From contig NC_050099.1 in the NCBI RefSeq assembly GCF_902167145.1, positions 242,990,588 through 243,054,587 of the forward strand: DNA of 64,000 nucleotides, read 5' to 3'. Shown piece after piece: positions 1 through 9,998 of the stretch; within the stretch, counting starts at the first letter, position 1, and every line of letters starts with the position of its first letter. The position numbers and the translations under genes were made by a program. Source of the stretch: Zea mays (lineage: Eukaryota > Streptophyta > Magnoliopsida > Poales > Poaceae). Under the pieces are notes generated by a model that was not told the DNA's origin, made no database searches, and saw nothing but the letters and a program-made list of their open reading frames with translations.

Positions 1-1
1 C

Positions 2-2347
2 AAGGTTAGTCACAATTTCCTTAGGGACCCAAATGCAAGTTTTATCACCTTTGCATTTTGCCCCTAACTTCCTAGCAATTACTTTTCTATCCTTTCTACA
101 AATTGCAAATGAAGCATTCAAAGCACAATAAATTGTAGAGGGTTCATTCACTACTTTTCTATGAACATTTGCAACATTTCTTTTAGGAACAACATTTCTC
201 CTAGTAACATTTCTATCATACACATTAGAAGAACTAGGAGCAAACATGGCATGAGAATCATAAACATATGAATCAAAAGCATCATAACTTCTATTTCTAG
301 TTTGTCTTTTATCATGATACAAAAAGGCATGGTTCCTTTTAGCACTAGTAGCCATAGGGGCCTTCCCTTTCTCCTTGGCGGGAATGGGAGCCTTATGGCT
401 TGTTAAGTTCTTGGCTTCCCTCTTGAAGCCAAGTCCATCCTTAATTGAGGGGTGTCTACCAACCGTGTAGGCATCCCTAGCAAATTTTAGTTTTTCAAAA
501 TCACTTTTGCTAGTCTTAAGTTGAGCATTAAGGCTAGCCACTTCATCACTTAATTTTGAAATGGAAACTAAGTGTTCACTACAAGCATTAATATCAACAT
601 CCTTACACCTAGTGCAAATTTCAACATGTTCAACACAAGAGTTGGATTTATTTGCTTCTACTAGTTTAGCATTTAAATCATCGTTTATGCTCTTTAATTT
701 AGAAATAGAATCATGGCATGTTGACACTTCACAAGCAAGCATTTCATTCCTCTTAATTTCTAATGCAAGGGATTTTTGAGCCTCTACAAACTTATCATGT
801 TCTTCATACAACAGATCCTCTTGCTTTTCTAAAAGTATATTCTTTTCATTCAAGGCATCAATTAATTCATTAATTTTGTCTATCTTAGATCTATCTAAGC
901 CCTTGAACAAACATGAATAATCTACTTCATCCTCATCACTAGATTCGTCCTCACTTGAAGAAGCATAGGTAGAGTTGCGAGTACATACCTTCTTCTCCTT
1001 TGCCATAAGGCATGTGTGACGCTCGTTGGGGAAGAGGGTTGATTTGTTGAAGGCGGTGGCGGCGAGTCCTTCATTGTCGGAGTCGGAAGAGGAGCAATCC
1101 GAGTCCCATTCCTTGCCTAGATGCGCCTCGCCCTTTGCCTTCTTGTAATGCTTCTTCTTTTCCCTCTTGTTTCCCTTTTCCTGATCACTATCATTATCGG
1201 GGCAGTTAGCGATAAAATGACCAATCTTACCACACTTGAAGCATGAGCGCTTTCCCTTCGTCTTGGTCTTGCTTGGCTGCCCCTTGTGACCCTTTAGCAC
1301 CGTCTTGAAGCGTTTGATGATGAGAGCCATCTCTTCATCATTAAGTCCGACCGCCTCAATTTGTGCCACCTTGCTAGGTAGCGCCTCCTTACTTCTTGAT
1401 GCTTTGAGAGCAAAAGGTTGTGGTTCGTTGATCGGTCCATTCAAGGCGTCGTCCACGTATCTTGCCTCCTTGATCATCATTCGCCCGCTGACGAATTTTC
1501 CTAAGACTTCTTCGGGCGACATTTTGGTGTACCTGGGATTCTCACGAATATTATTCACCAAATGAGGATCAAGAACGGTAAAGGACCTTAGCATTAGTCG
1601 GACGACGTCGTGGTCCGTCCATCGCGTGCTTCCGTAGCTCCTTATTTTGTTGATAAGGGTCTTGAGCCGGTTGTATGTTTGAGTTGGCTCCTCGCCCCTT
1701 ATCATCGCGAACCGTCCAAGCTCGCCCTCCACCAACTCCATTTTGGTGAGCAAGGTAGCGTCATTTCCCTCATGAGAGATCTTGAGGGTATCCCAGATTT
1801 GCTTGGCGTTATCCAAGCCACTCACTTTGTTATATTCATCCCTGCACAATGAAGCTAGAAGAACAGTAGTAGCTTGTGCATTCTTATGGATTTGCTCATT
1901 AATGAATATAGGACTATCTGAACTATTAAAGTGCATTCCACTATCTACAATCTCCCATATACTAGGATGGAGAGAAAATAGGTGACTACGCATTTTGTGG
2001 CTCCAAAATCCGTAGTCCTCCCCATCAAAGTGTGGGGGCTTGCCGAGTGGAATGGAAAGCAAATGTGAATTTGAGCTTTGCGGAATACGAGAGTAGTCAA
2101 AGGAAAAGTTAGAATTAACCGGCTTCCTTTGCTCGTAGTCGTTGTGGTCGTCGTTCTTTTGGGAAGAAGTAGACTCATCACTGTCGTCGTAGTAGACGAT
2201 CTCCTTGATGCGCCTTGTCTTCTTCTTCTTCCCTTCCTTTCGTCTATGACCCGAGCCGGAGTCGGTAGGCTTGTCATCTTTGAGCTCATTGACGAAGGAC
2301 TCCTTCTCCTTATCGTTGATCACGATTCCCTTCCCCTTAGGATCCAT
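2..2347 (-). CDS. Sirevirus Gag (5' part of Gag-Pol), partial, open to the window edge
   Basis: The minus-strand frame starts at the ATG at 2347 (MDPKGKGIVI) and is open for about 782 codons to the left edge. The N-terminal quarter is basic and acidic low-complexity sequence. It is followed by a UBN2-like Copia gag region (motifs such as PPHFDGEDYGFW) at about residues 95-230. A zinc knuckle, CFKCGKIGHFIANC, lies at residues 369-382. A long Lys/Glu-rich, probably coiled-coil stretch follows. The last readable residues (WVPKEIVTNL) resemble the Sirevirus segment just before the protease. Gag packages element RNA in virus-like particles. I saw no stop or frameshift, so this copy may still encode Gag. 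The start was chosen because it is the first ATG downstream of the primer site and is followed by uninterrupted gag homology. Confidence 0.87.
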   Translation of the reverse strand, partial: MDPKGKGIVINDKEKESFVNELKDDKPTDSGSGHRRKEGKKKKTRRIKEIVYYDDSDESTSSQKNDDHNDYEQRKPVNSNFSFDYSRIPQSSNSHLLSIPLGKPPHFDGEDYGFWSHKMRSHLFSLHPSIWEIVDSGMHFNSSDSPIFINEQIHKNAQATTVLLASLCRDEYNKVSGLDNAKQIWDTLKISHEGNDATLLTKMELVEGELGRFAMIRGEEPTQTYNRLKTLINKIRSYGSTRWTDHDVVRLMLRSFTVLDPHLVNNIRENPRYTKMSPEEVLGKFVSGRMMIKEARYVDDALNGPINEPQPFALKASRSKEALPSKVAQIEAVGLNDEEMALIIKRFKTVLKGHKGQPSKTKTKGKRSCFKCGKIGHFIANCPDNDSDQEKGNKREKKKHYKKAKGEAHLGKEWDSDCSSSDSDNEGLAATAFNKSTLFPNERHTCLMAKEKKVCTRNSTYASSSEDESSDEDEVDYSCLFKGLDRSKIDKINELIDALNEKNILLEKQEDLLYEEHDKFVEAQKSLALEIKRNEMLACEVSTCHDSISKLKSINDDLNAKLVEANKSNSCVEHVEICTRCKDVDINACSEHLVSISKLSDEVASLNAQLKTSKSDFEKLKFARDAYTVGRHPSIKDGLGFKREAKNLTSHKAPIPAKEKGKAPMATSAKRNHAFLYHDKRQTRNRSYDAFDSYVYDSHAMFAPSSSNVYDRNVTRRNVVPKRNVANVHRKVVNEPSTIYCALNASFAICRKDRKVIARKLGAKCKGDKTCIWVPKEIVTNL

Positions 2348-2383
2348 CTCTTCGGGCGGCTAGTCCCTTTCTTGAAGAGAACG

Positions 2384-2395
2384 GCTCTGATACCA
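2384..2395 (-). other. Primer-binding site (initiator tRNA-Met)
   Basis: On the minus strand the sequence TGGTATCAGAGC begins two bases inside the LTR end. It is the standard Copia primer site complementary to the 3' end of initiator tRNA-Met, and it fixes the orientation and the inner LTR boundary. Confidence 0.93.
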
Positions 2396-2974
2396 ATTGA
2401 GAGCACCTAGAGGGGGGGGTGAATAGGTGATCCTGTAAAAACTTAAACTTATAGCCACAAAACTTGATTAGGCGTTAGCACAGTTTATGCCAAGTGGCTA
2501 GAGAGGAGTCAAAACACAATAACCACAAGAATCCAATCACAGAAATGACACAGTGGTTATCCCGTGGTTCGGCCAAGTACAAAACTTGCCTACTCCACGT
2601 TGTGGCGTCCCAACGGACGAGAGTTGCACTCAACTCCTCTCAAGTGATCCAATGATCAACTTGAATACCACGGTGTTCTTGCTTTTCTTTTCTCAATCCC
2701 GTTTGCGAGGAATCTCCACAACTTGGAGCCTCTCGCCCTTACAAAAGATGTTCACAGAGAATCACAGAGCAAGGGAGGGATTAGCAACTCACACACGACA
2801 CAAAGATCACAGCGAATACGCACACACAAGACCCAGACTTGAGCTCAAAAGACTAGCACATTAGAACGGAGCTCAAATCACTAGAGTGTCGAACAAGTGC
2901 GCGAGATTGATGTGTGAGTGATCAAGAGTGCTCAAGGAATGCTTGGGTTCGTCCTCCATGCGCCAAGGGGTCCC

Positions 2975-2981
2975 TTTTATA
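2975..2981 (-). promoter_or_regulatory. Probable LTR TATA box
   Basis: On the minus strand CTATAAAAGGG lies immediately downstream of the palindrome cluster in transcription order. This is the expected U3 position for the promoter driving the element RNA. Confidence 0.6.
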
Positions 2982-3049
2982 GCCCCAAGGCAGCTAGGAG
3001 CCGTTGGGAACAAATCTGGAAGGCCATCTTTGCCTTCTATCTCGTGGCG

Positions 3050-3409
3050 CACCGGACAGTCCGGTGCACACCGGACACTGTCCGGTGCCCGATTTGTTTC
3101 CTTAAACAGCGCATCCGACCGTTGCTGTCAGAGTCAGATCTGCGCACCGTTGGCGCACCGGACATGTTCGGTGCACACCGGACAGTCCGGTGCCCCTTCC
3201 TGACCGTTGGCTCGGCCACGTGTCGCGCGCCGATCGCGCGGCCGACCGTTGGCCCGGCCGACCGTTGGCTCACCGGACAGTCCGGTGCACACCGGACAGT
3301 CCGGTGAATTTTAGCCGAAGTCGCCGGAGAAAAACCCGAGAGCGGCTGGTTTGCTCTGTGGTGGTCTGGCGCACCGGACACTGTCCGGTGCACACCGGAC
3401 AGTCCGGTG
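3050..3409. repeat. Cluster of eight CACCGGAC...GTCCGGTG palindromes
   Basis: Eight near-perfect palindromes based on CACCGGACAGTCCGGTG occur as four close pairs, with spacer variants GT, CTGT and ATGT. One arm is mutated (CATGTTCGG near 3169). Such palindromes in maize Sirevirus LTRs are known and have been linked to small RNAs and silencing. They create spurious peptides (HRTVRC, TGQSGA) in every frame, which should not be taken as genes. Confidence 0.92.
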
Positions 3410-3657
3410 CCCCAGTCCGAAGCAGCCTTTGGCTGTACACAGCCACTCTCCACTTCTTTTCTTTTCTTCTTTCTCCTGTTTCTAACACTTAGACAAGATG
3501 TCAGTACACAAAACTAATGTACTAAGGCTTAGAAACATACCTTTACTTGTGATTTGCACTTTGTTCATCCATGGGCATATTTTCACATTTAAGCACTTGT
3601 GTTTGCACTCAATCACCAAAATACTTAGAAATGGCCCAAGGGCACATTTCCCTTTCA

Positions 3658-4372
3658 CTTACCCACTGCTATCCCTAGCGGTCAGCATGGGACTATAGCA
3701 TCTTGATGACTGTGCTGACTCTGTGAGTGAAGTGTATTGAATAAATATGGAATGTGAACGAAACATATGATAATATGACAGGCTCTTGTACCGAAGGCAA
3801 GGAAATATGGCGTTGTTTTCTTAAATATTATGCTATTGGATAATGATTGTTATGGTGATTAAGATTATAGCAATGTACACCTAGATTCAGATTTGTTTGG
3901 AGAATGGACTTTCTTAAGTTTAGCATCTCTTCTTATAATCAACCTTTTATTTTGATGTTTTTATTATTTTCATGCCATTCATAAATGTTTCACTCATCAT
4001 TGAAATAATGTACTAAAGGTAAACTTTTTTCGTTTGAGAATCTTAAATAATTATTACTACGGCATTTTTCTGGCAGCTTCTACTTGCATATTGCTTGATT
4101 TGGAGCCCCTGCAAATTTACTTGGGGTAGAGGGCCAATTGGACTATAGCCTCTTGATGACGGTGCCCTCATGTGTCAGACTGTAAAGTGAAATGTTCTCT
4201 GCCTCTTGATGACGGTGCCCTCATGCGTTCAGACTGTAAATTGAAATGTTCTCTGCTAGATTATTCACAAACGTTTCAGCTATATCGTCCTCCTAAAATT
4301 TACTTTTTCACCGCCCTATAAAAGATTCCATTCTTGATCTTCCTAAATCCTAGCTTTCACAGTTGTTCTCTC
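3658..4372. other. Intergenic AT-rich DNA with a 53-bp tandem duplication
   Basis: No gene is visible. A 53-bp unit beginning GCCTCTTGATGACGG is duplicated head to tail at 4148-4200 and 4201-4254. A related single copy (CATCTTGATGACTG) lies near 3700, just outside the Sirevirus LTR. The box TTGATGA recalls a C box of C/D snoRNAs, but no convincing D box or terminal stem was found. The remainder is featureless. Confidence 0.6.
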
Positions 4373-4375
4373 TAA

Positions 4376-4785
4376 GGCTCTATTTGTTTGCTTACAAGAT
4401 TATATAAAAAACTCTGCTGGTAGGAGAAAGACTGTCCCCATGATATTATTATATTAAGAAGAAGCTTAATCGGAGCCTCAATCGAGAAAGGTCATGAAAG
4501 CTGGTCTCCGATTAGGAAACTAGCGAGTGGTCTTTTTTAATCTCAGCCTGAAATTCGCTCCCACTGAGATTCGAACTCAGGATCTAAAAAGTGCTAATCA
4601 GACCACCGAACCAACTCGGCTAGAGGCCCAGCTTATGGATTATATAAACATCTATTAACCTGCTTACGTATTATCATAATCTAGTTATCTAGATTACATA
4701 ATTCATCTAATAATCTTTATTGTTTGTTTACCTCTCAACTTATTTAGGTTGGATTATATAATCTAGGGAATAAACAAACATGGTC
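4376..4785. mobile_element. Tourist-like (PIF/Harbinger) MITE, interrupted by a SINE
   Basis: The imperfect terminal inverted repeats are GGCTCTATTTGTTTG at the left and GACCATGTTTGTTT (reverse complement of the right end). They are flanked by the trinucleotide TAA at 4373-4375 and 4786-4788, as expected for PIF/Harbinger. Without the nested SINE the element is about 170 bp, the usual size for the family. Internal AT-rich palindromes (AGATTATATAATC) support the call. Confidence 0.72.
4409..4637 (-). mobile_element. tRNA-derived SINE inside the Tourist MITE
   Basis: On the minus strand a tRNA-like head carries a perfect A box (TAGCCGAGTTGG, at 4611-4622) and B box (GTTCGAATC, at 4568-4576), 34 bases apart. 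This is the RNA polymerase III internal promoter layout. The element is flanked by the 11-bp duplication GATTATATAAA at 4398-4408 and 4638-4648 and ends in a T run on the minus strand. It is too long (229 bp) and too altered outside the boxes to be a functional tRNA. Confidence 0.8.
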
Positions 4786-4907
4786 TAAATCTACTTTGTA
4801 TACATAATACACATATTTGTAATATATTTTAAATTAGTTTTTTATATGTATTAGTCATAGTCTAAAATGATATGTATATATTAATTATGTGTTTAATTTT
4901 TAGTTTA

Positions 4908-5021
4908 GGGCTAGTTTGGTAACTCTATTTTTCTAATTAATTCTTATTTACCAAGAAAAAATGAAAATTTATCTTAGAAAAATAGAAATTTCTTAGAAAA
5001 ATAAAGTTGCCAAACTAGCCC
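4908..5021. mobile_element. Tourist-like MITE (114 bp)
   Basis: Near-perfect inverted repeats of about 28 bp start GGGCTAGTTTGG and end CCAAACTAGCCC. They are flanked by TTA at 4905-4907 and 5022-5024. The whole element folds into one long hairpin and has no coding capacity. Confidence 0.88.
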
Positions 5022-5287
5022 TTAGAGTATAAAAAATAAAAGGAAAGATAGAACATCCTTGATAGCGGTAGAAGACTTGCCTATAAATTTATAGTGTTTT
5101 TTAAGGCAACCCCTGCAGTTTTAAGATGCACCTAAAACTTGCTGGGGGTAGAGGGCCAATCGTTGAAAGGAGTGCTTGAGCAGGAATACCATGGAGCTTG
5201 TTTGTCAGAGGAACTCGTTCGTTGAGTCTGAAACCAGGAGAGCTACGGTGTCACTTCAAAGCAGTTTCTTCTTAATATCCAGAGTAT
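5022..5287. other. Intergenic, no gene seen
   Basis: The only structure noticed is a short segment near 5105-5162 (CCCCTGCAG and GGGGTAGAGGGCCAAT) that repeats a segment at about 4105-4138. It may be a remnant of an older duplication or element. Confidence 0.4.
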
Positions 5288-6236
5288 CACTACATCAAAA
5301 TAGTGAACTTCCTAGAGCCTAAACCCTAGGAAGTTAGCACTAAACTCTAGGAAGTTAGCTAAACTCTCGGAAGTTAAGCCATCCCGTCGGAAGTTTGGCT
5401 CTCGGGAATTTTTTGTCGGAAGTTAGCTTAACTTCCTAGAGCCCTCTAGGAAGTTAGCTAACTTCCTACAGCCAGCGGTGCCTCTCGGAAGTTAGTAGGT
5501 TCACGCCGTCAGCGCCGTCAGCTGGCTAACTTTCTACGGCTTACTGTAGCCCCTAGGAAGTTAGCTGACTAGCTTCCTACAGCTTCACTGTAGCCCCTAG
5601 GAAGTTAGCTGGCCAGCTAACTTCCTACGGCCTAGTTGGCCTCTAGGAAGTTAATTTGACCAGCATTACAAATGTTGTTTATTTTTATTATATACCACAT
5701 TCCACAACATAACAAATATATTAACAGCTATAGCACAACATATTTTCACATAAAATATCTCACACACAATCACATAACAATATTAAATCCATAGTCTCAT
5801 CTATTACATCACAAAAGTCTCATCCATAGTCATAAGACACATCTCATCCAATCATAATAAGAGACAATATCTCATATATAGTCATAATAAAAGTCTCAAG
5901 TATCACAACACATAACATGGAAGCTCACGATCGCCGATCACCATCGGGATATAGTGACGAGTGATGGTCGATACTTCCTAAAAGAGGTCGTAGGAAGTTA
6001 GCTTTTCTTTTGACTGGTCAATAGCTGAAACCTAACTTCCTAGAGCAGGCCATAGGAAGTTAGCTAACTGCCTACGGTTTTTTAACTTCCGACAGCTTTT
6101 ATAAAAGACCGTAGGAAGTTATGTTTATTTCCTAGAGCTATCAGTTGCCTCTCGGAAGTTATTTATTTCCTACGGTTTGTTACAAAAGCTGTAGGAAGTT
6201 AAAAAACCGTAGGAAGTGTATGATTTTGGTGTAGTG
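5288..6236. mobile_element. Non-autonomous CACTA element (949 bp)
   Basis: The termini are CACTACATCAAAAT at the left and, as reverse complement of the right end, CACTACACCAAAATCA. They are flanked by a perfect 3-bp duplication TAT at 5285-5287 and 6237-6239. Subterminal regions on both sides carry many direct and inverted copies of the motif AACTTCCTA(C/G)(A/G)G, the expected arrangement for CACTA transposase binding. The AT-rich centre (about 5660-5940) has no open frame, so transposase must come from elsewhere. Confidence 0.93.
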
Positions 6237-6407
6237 TATAGGTGCAAAGGCAATGTAAACATGACCTCAGTACTGTTGAAGGGCTGAAGAATTTTGTAAG
6301 ATAAGTTACAATTATTTATTGATTTATTAAAAAGTAGACCTACTTATACATCTGTTTTTTTTACATTTTTACTACTTTGATCAGAATTATACTATGCAGT
6401 ATATTTC

Positions 6408-6775
6408 TTCTGAATAATGACTAGTCATATTTTAGAGATGGTTAATATCATTTCTTTTCCTGTTAGTATTATGATGCCTTATAAATAATTTAATGCAGTA
6501 TTTTATGATGGCAATTTACCAATGGTGTCTTGCTTCTGCGGCTGATCTAGATGGTTATCTCAGTAACTTGAGTTTTGTTTTCTGAATAATGATATGGTGC
6601 AAGTGCAATCACATTTTAATGACTAATTACTAGTCTTTAATTTTATTTCTTTTCTCGTTAATACTAATAATGTCTTACAATAATTTAATGGTACATACCT
6701 TTTCTATGATGCTGTTGGCATTTTGCTTGCACTGTTGATCTAGATGATTATCTAGCTGATTTGTGAGTTCAATGT
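6408..6775. repeat. Diverged tandem duplication, about 180-bp units
   Basis: Two successive segments share the order TCTGAATAATGA, then TTCTTTTC(C/T)(T/C)GTTA, AATAATTTAATG, and GATCTAGATG(G/A)TTATCT. The second begins near 6580. No coding potential is seen. The rest of 6237-6864 is AT-rich intergenic DNA. Confidence 0.55.
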
Positions 6776-6864
6776 AGGTGTTCATGAAGTCTATTTTGCC
6801 GTGTCTGGTCTTAGCCGCGGTTTCATGAACGTTCTAGATTTGTCCCCTCAATTCATTACTCATA

Positions 6865-7055
6865 GACCTGTTTGAAACCTCTAGAATTAATAGTTAGCCA
6901 CTAAAATTAGTTGTAGAGGTTCCAAACACCCCTCAACTAATAGTCAACTAAATGCCAGCTACCTCACAGCTAACAATTATTCCATTAGCTGGCTCAATCC
7001 GATTAATGATTTGTTAGCTGACTAACTATTAGCTTTAGGGGTTCCAAACAGAGCC
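6865..7055. mobile_element. Tourist-like MITE, degenerate copy
   Basis: The ends GACCTGTTTGAAACCTCTA and GGTTCCAAACAGAGCC are inverted repeats and match a better preserved relative at 57836-58005. The right flank is TTA. The left flank (ATA) has decayed. Confidence 0.7.
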
Positions 7056-7058
7056 TTA

Positions 7059-9689
7059 TATTGATTTTGTTTATTCCTATGACCAGCAGTAAGGTCGGGT
7101 ATCAATGAATGTAGATACTAATTGCTCGCTAGTGATCGGTATCCACCGCGACGGCTTTAACGGAGGCTGGTTTGGCTAGCCGGTTGGTGGGTCTGTTGAT
7201 CAGTTGATTCGGTCGGTATCCATCATGTTGAAGTCGATATTGATCGGTGTGTTGGACGGTTCGATCGATATCCATCCAGTATTGAGTATTGATCGACTTT
7301 ATGTGATGTGTTTTGATTTGTTCACGTGTGTGTCACATCAACTACTTGTTTTTAACCATTTAAAGTCTCAAAAATAGAAAAAATCTAGTTTTTTAAAAAC
7401 CCCTAGAATATGCGCCATGTAGTTTTAACTTGAAGATTTATGTAGTTTTTATTTATATTTTATAATCTAGTCTAGATTTTTTAGGCCTCGAGGCATAGGA
7501 CCTGCCCTGAAGCTCCACCAACACCTTTGGGGAGGCCTCGAGGCCACCTGAGGGCCCATGGATACAATGGAGATTTTTGGCCGCTCGAGGTAGGTCCCCT
7601 ATATGGAAGTCATGCTCTTGATTCCATTGTTATCATAGCATACAACTCCATTGCAACCATTGCCTCAATTTGGTCGCATATGATCGAAATAACACCCCTT
7701 GGCTCGACATATTGAGGGCAAGCTAGACATAATGAACAGTTGGTATGAACTTGTAGAGCATCAAGTGTGTGAGGATAGCGTTGTAGCTAGGCAAGCTATA
7801 GGTCATCTACAATAAACACCATATTCTCAATACACAAGTTTTCCCATAAAATGAAGGTCATTGGGATCCTAATGGCCTCGATAAGAGGAACATCTTGGGG
7901 TGATCTCGAAGAAAGGGCCAGCCTCGGTGAGGCTAGTATGGGGGATCTGGACCTCCTCAAACACATAGAGGGAGAGATTTTTTAGGCTACCCCTCATCGA
8001 TTAGGGCGTGTCTAATCCTAACATTGTTGAGGGTGGGGGAAACCATTAGAGGGGGACCCTTGCTCTATCCATATTTCCAGTGCAGTTAATGGAATCAAAA
8101 GTAATAGGGACAATGTCCCACTTGAGGGTAGAGATGGCAATGGGTAAAAACCCGCTGGGTATTACTTGCCCAAACCCATACCCGCAAAGAAAAAATACGC
8201 CCGCTAAAAAACCCATACCCATGACGGGTATAAAATTTTGCCCAAACCCATACCCATGCGGGTTTCGGGTACCCAACGGGTTTCCCATACCCACTAATAT
8301 CAACATAAAAAACAATTCATCATGTAAATGACAATCAATACATTAATAAGCTAGTATAAAAGGAACAAGTGATAACTAATTTTAGCCTAAAATTTGTTAC
8401 ATGAAGTTTATTTCAATTAGAACATATTCAATTAATAATATTATGAGACATATTTATAAGGAATATTGATTTTAAGGCGGGTTTTAAAAACCCATGGGTT
8501 TGCGGGTATGGGTAGTGGAAGAACAAACTCATGCCCACGTATCCGTTGGGTTTCCATTTGAACCCATTAACAAACCCATGGGTAGAGAAATGGACCTAAA
8601 CCCATACCCTAATAGAGCAAAAACCCACCGGGTTTCGGGTAGCGGGTACCCATTGCCATCTCTACTTGAGGGTCTAGTCAAGTGAGGTCACGAGATAATA
8701 GTGTGTACCTCACGGTGTAACAACTTAAGGGTACATCAAGAGTTCAGCTATTTGGTGGCCACGTAGATCATGGTCACTGTGCGCACTAGGTCCTGGAAGT
8801 ATATGTCATCATGCTTTGCCTTAGAAGGTGGATTGTTTGGCCCCGAGTGTTGCCTTGGGGGCGTGTGTCTTGTCGCTACTAAACAACTATCGCCTATTAG
8901 GGAGTTTTTGGTCCAGGTGCCTCTAGCTCGCTCACTCCTGAAAGTGTTCGACAATTTGTTTCACTGCCTAACACTCTGTGAAACCATGAAGACTTATCCT
9001 GTGTGTAGGGCAATGCTTTTCGTCGCTTTGGACGCCGACGACAAGAGCTACACACTTGCCTTGGGGCTTGACTCGTCGCCCTCTACAATGACACAGACTT
9101 GGTCGGTATATGATGCTTTTGGGGTTCGGTGTGCGAGGACTCATGCATGGATAGCCCTAGCTAGGTGTCCTTGGGGGTGTGCCATGTTCTTCCTTCTACA
9201 ACTTTATCGGTGTTTTGAACCTTCGTTCCGACAAGTAAATTTGTATGTGCGCGTTCTGGGTTCTGGATAGTGTGCTCGGTGGGTGCAAAATTTATACTGG
9301 TTCGATATAACATCCTTACATCCAGTCTTTGGCAGCTCGCGCTACCGACTAGTAGTCTGAGGTAGTTACTAACTCCATATTTCGTAGGGATGAGTCCTTT
9401 TGACTCCTATCGCCCATATGACGGTCCATGTGGGCTCATTCCGTTAGGTGCCCCGAGGCACGAGGTCTCTTGAGGTCATGCACATATTACATGGCACATC
9501 TGTGAGATAGACCATAGGGAACCATAATAATCTGACAAAAATATTTTTCTCTAGCAACATGAGAACTTGTTTTTTATGTGTATAATTATTATGTTGTTGA
9601 TGAAACAAGATATATTTTTTATTTTGGAACTTCCATTTGTTCGTGTATATAAGAAGCGTATTTTGGTCTATATATAGCTAAAAAATATA
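7059..9689. other. Gene-poor region with decayed LTR-retrotransposon remnants
   Basis: No intact gene is visible. Segments around 7480-8120 and 8700-9480 have the look of minus-strand Gypsy sequence full of stops. Examples are a gag-like stretch reading KAKHDDIYFQDLVRTV on the minus strand near 8760-8850, and an LTR-like segment near 9270-9350. Open stretches here (for example 8770-9270 on plus) have no recognisable domains. The hAT element at 8129-8664 lies within this debris. Confidence 0.4.
8129..8664. mobile_element. Non-autonomous hAT element (536 bp)
   Basis: The terminal inverted repeat TAGAGATGGCAATGGGTA is perfect at both ends and is flanked by a perfect 8-bp duplication CTTGAGGG at 8121-8128 and 8665-8672, diagnostic for the hAT superfamily. 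The subterminal DNA is packed with variants of AACCCATACCC and GGGTATGGG. No transposase is encoded. Confidence 0.95.
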
Positions 9690-9998
9690 CTCCCTCCATC
9701 TCAAAATATAATTACTTTTATGGGGTATTTGGTTTCTAGGGACTAATTTTTAGTAACTCTATTTTATTCCCTAAATTTCCAAATATCATATTTGATAATT
9801 TATAGACTACAATAGAATAAAGAAAGTGATTAAAAATTAGTTTCTAGAAACCAAACATTCTCTTAGACCACTTTTTTCTGTCCATATTCATTTAAATAAT
9901 AATAAATATATGCATATATGAAAACCGCATCCATATTCATATGTTATTTAATGAATATGCAATTAATCTAAAACTAATTATATTTTGGCACGAGCGAG
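9690..9998. mobile_element. Stowaway-type (Tc1/mariner) MITE, interrupted by a Tourist MITE
   Basis: The left end CTCCCTCCATCTCAAAATAT and the right end (reverse complement CTCGCTCGTGCCAAAATAT) are the common grass Stowaway termini. They are flanked by TA at 9688-9689 and 9999-10000. Removing the nested 142-bp element leaves a typical Stowaway size of about 165 bp. Confidence 0.85.
9721..9862. mobile_element. Tourist-like MITE nested in the Stowaway
   Basis: Inverted ends (GGGGTATTTGGTTTCTAGGGA and the reverse complement of TTCTAGAAACCAAACATTCTC) are flanked by TTA at 9718-9720 and 9863-9865. A relative lies at 46437-46605. Confidence 0.82.

Larger units (their letters stand above)
1..3657 (-). 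mobile_element. Sirevirus-type Copia LTR retrotransposon, 5' part, truncated by the window edge
   Basis: Read on the minus strand this element has, in order, a 5' LTR (3657 down to 2398), a primer-binding site and an open gag frame running off the left edge. The LTR has TG...CA ends. Short leader, CCHC gag, tRNA-Met primer site and clustered CACCGGAC palindromes in the LTR are together typical of maize Sireviruses (Ji, Opie and Giepum group). The family name cannot be fixed without comparison. Protease, integrase, reverse transcriptase and 3' LTR would lie to the left of the window, so neither completeness nor TSD can be judged. The outer flank of the visible LTR is CTTAC at 3658-3662. Confidence 0.9.
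2398..3657 (-). repeat. 5' LTR of the left Sirevirus (1260 bp)
   Basis: The plus-strand ends are TGAGAGCACC at 2398 and CCCTTTCA at 3657, so on the minus strand the LTR begins TGAAAGGGAAAT and ends in CA. It contains a TATA-like box, a palindrome cluster and the conserved inner end next to the primer site. The second Sirevirus in this window has the same terminal design (TGAAAG... and ...CCCTTTCA on plus), but most of the LTR body differs, so the two belong to different families. Confidence 0.88.

Noticed and set aside
3037..3453. Open frames on both strands across the left LTR palindromes
   Set aside because: By-product of the CACCGGAC palindromes, which lack stops in several frames.
4561..4633. 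Minus-strand tRNA-like sequence
   Set aside because: A and B boxes are present but acceptor and anticodon stems do not fold properly, and TSDs show it is the head of a SINE.
8770..9270. 166-codon plus-strand frame
   Set aside because: Lies in decayed retrotransposon sequence whose recognisable reading is on the minus strand. No domain.
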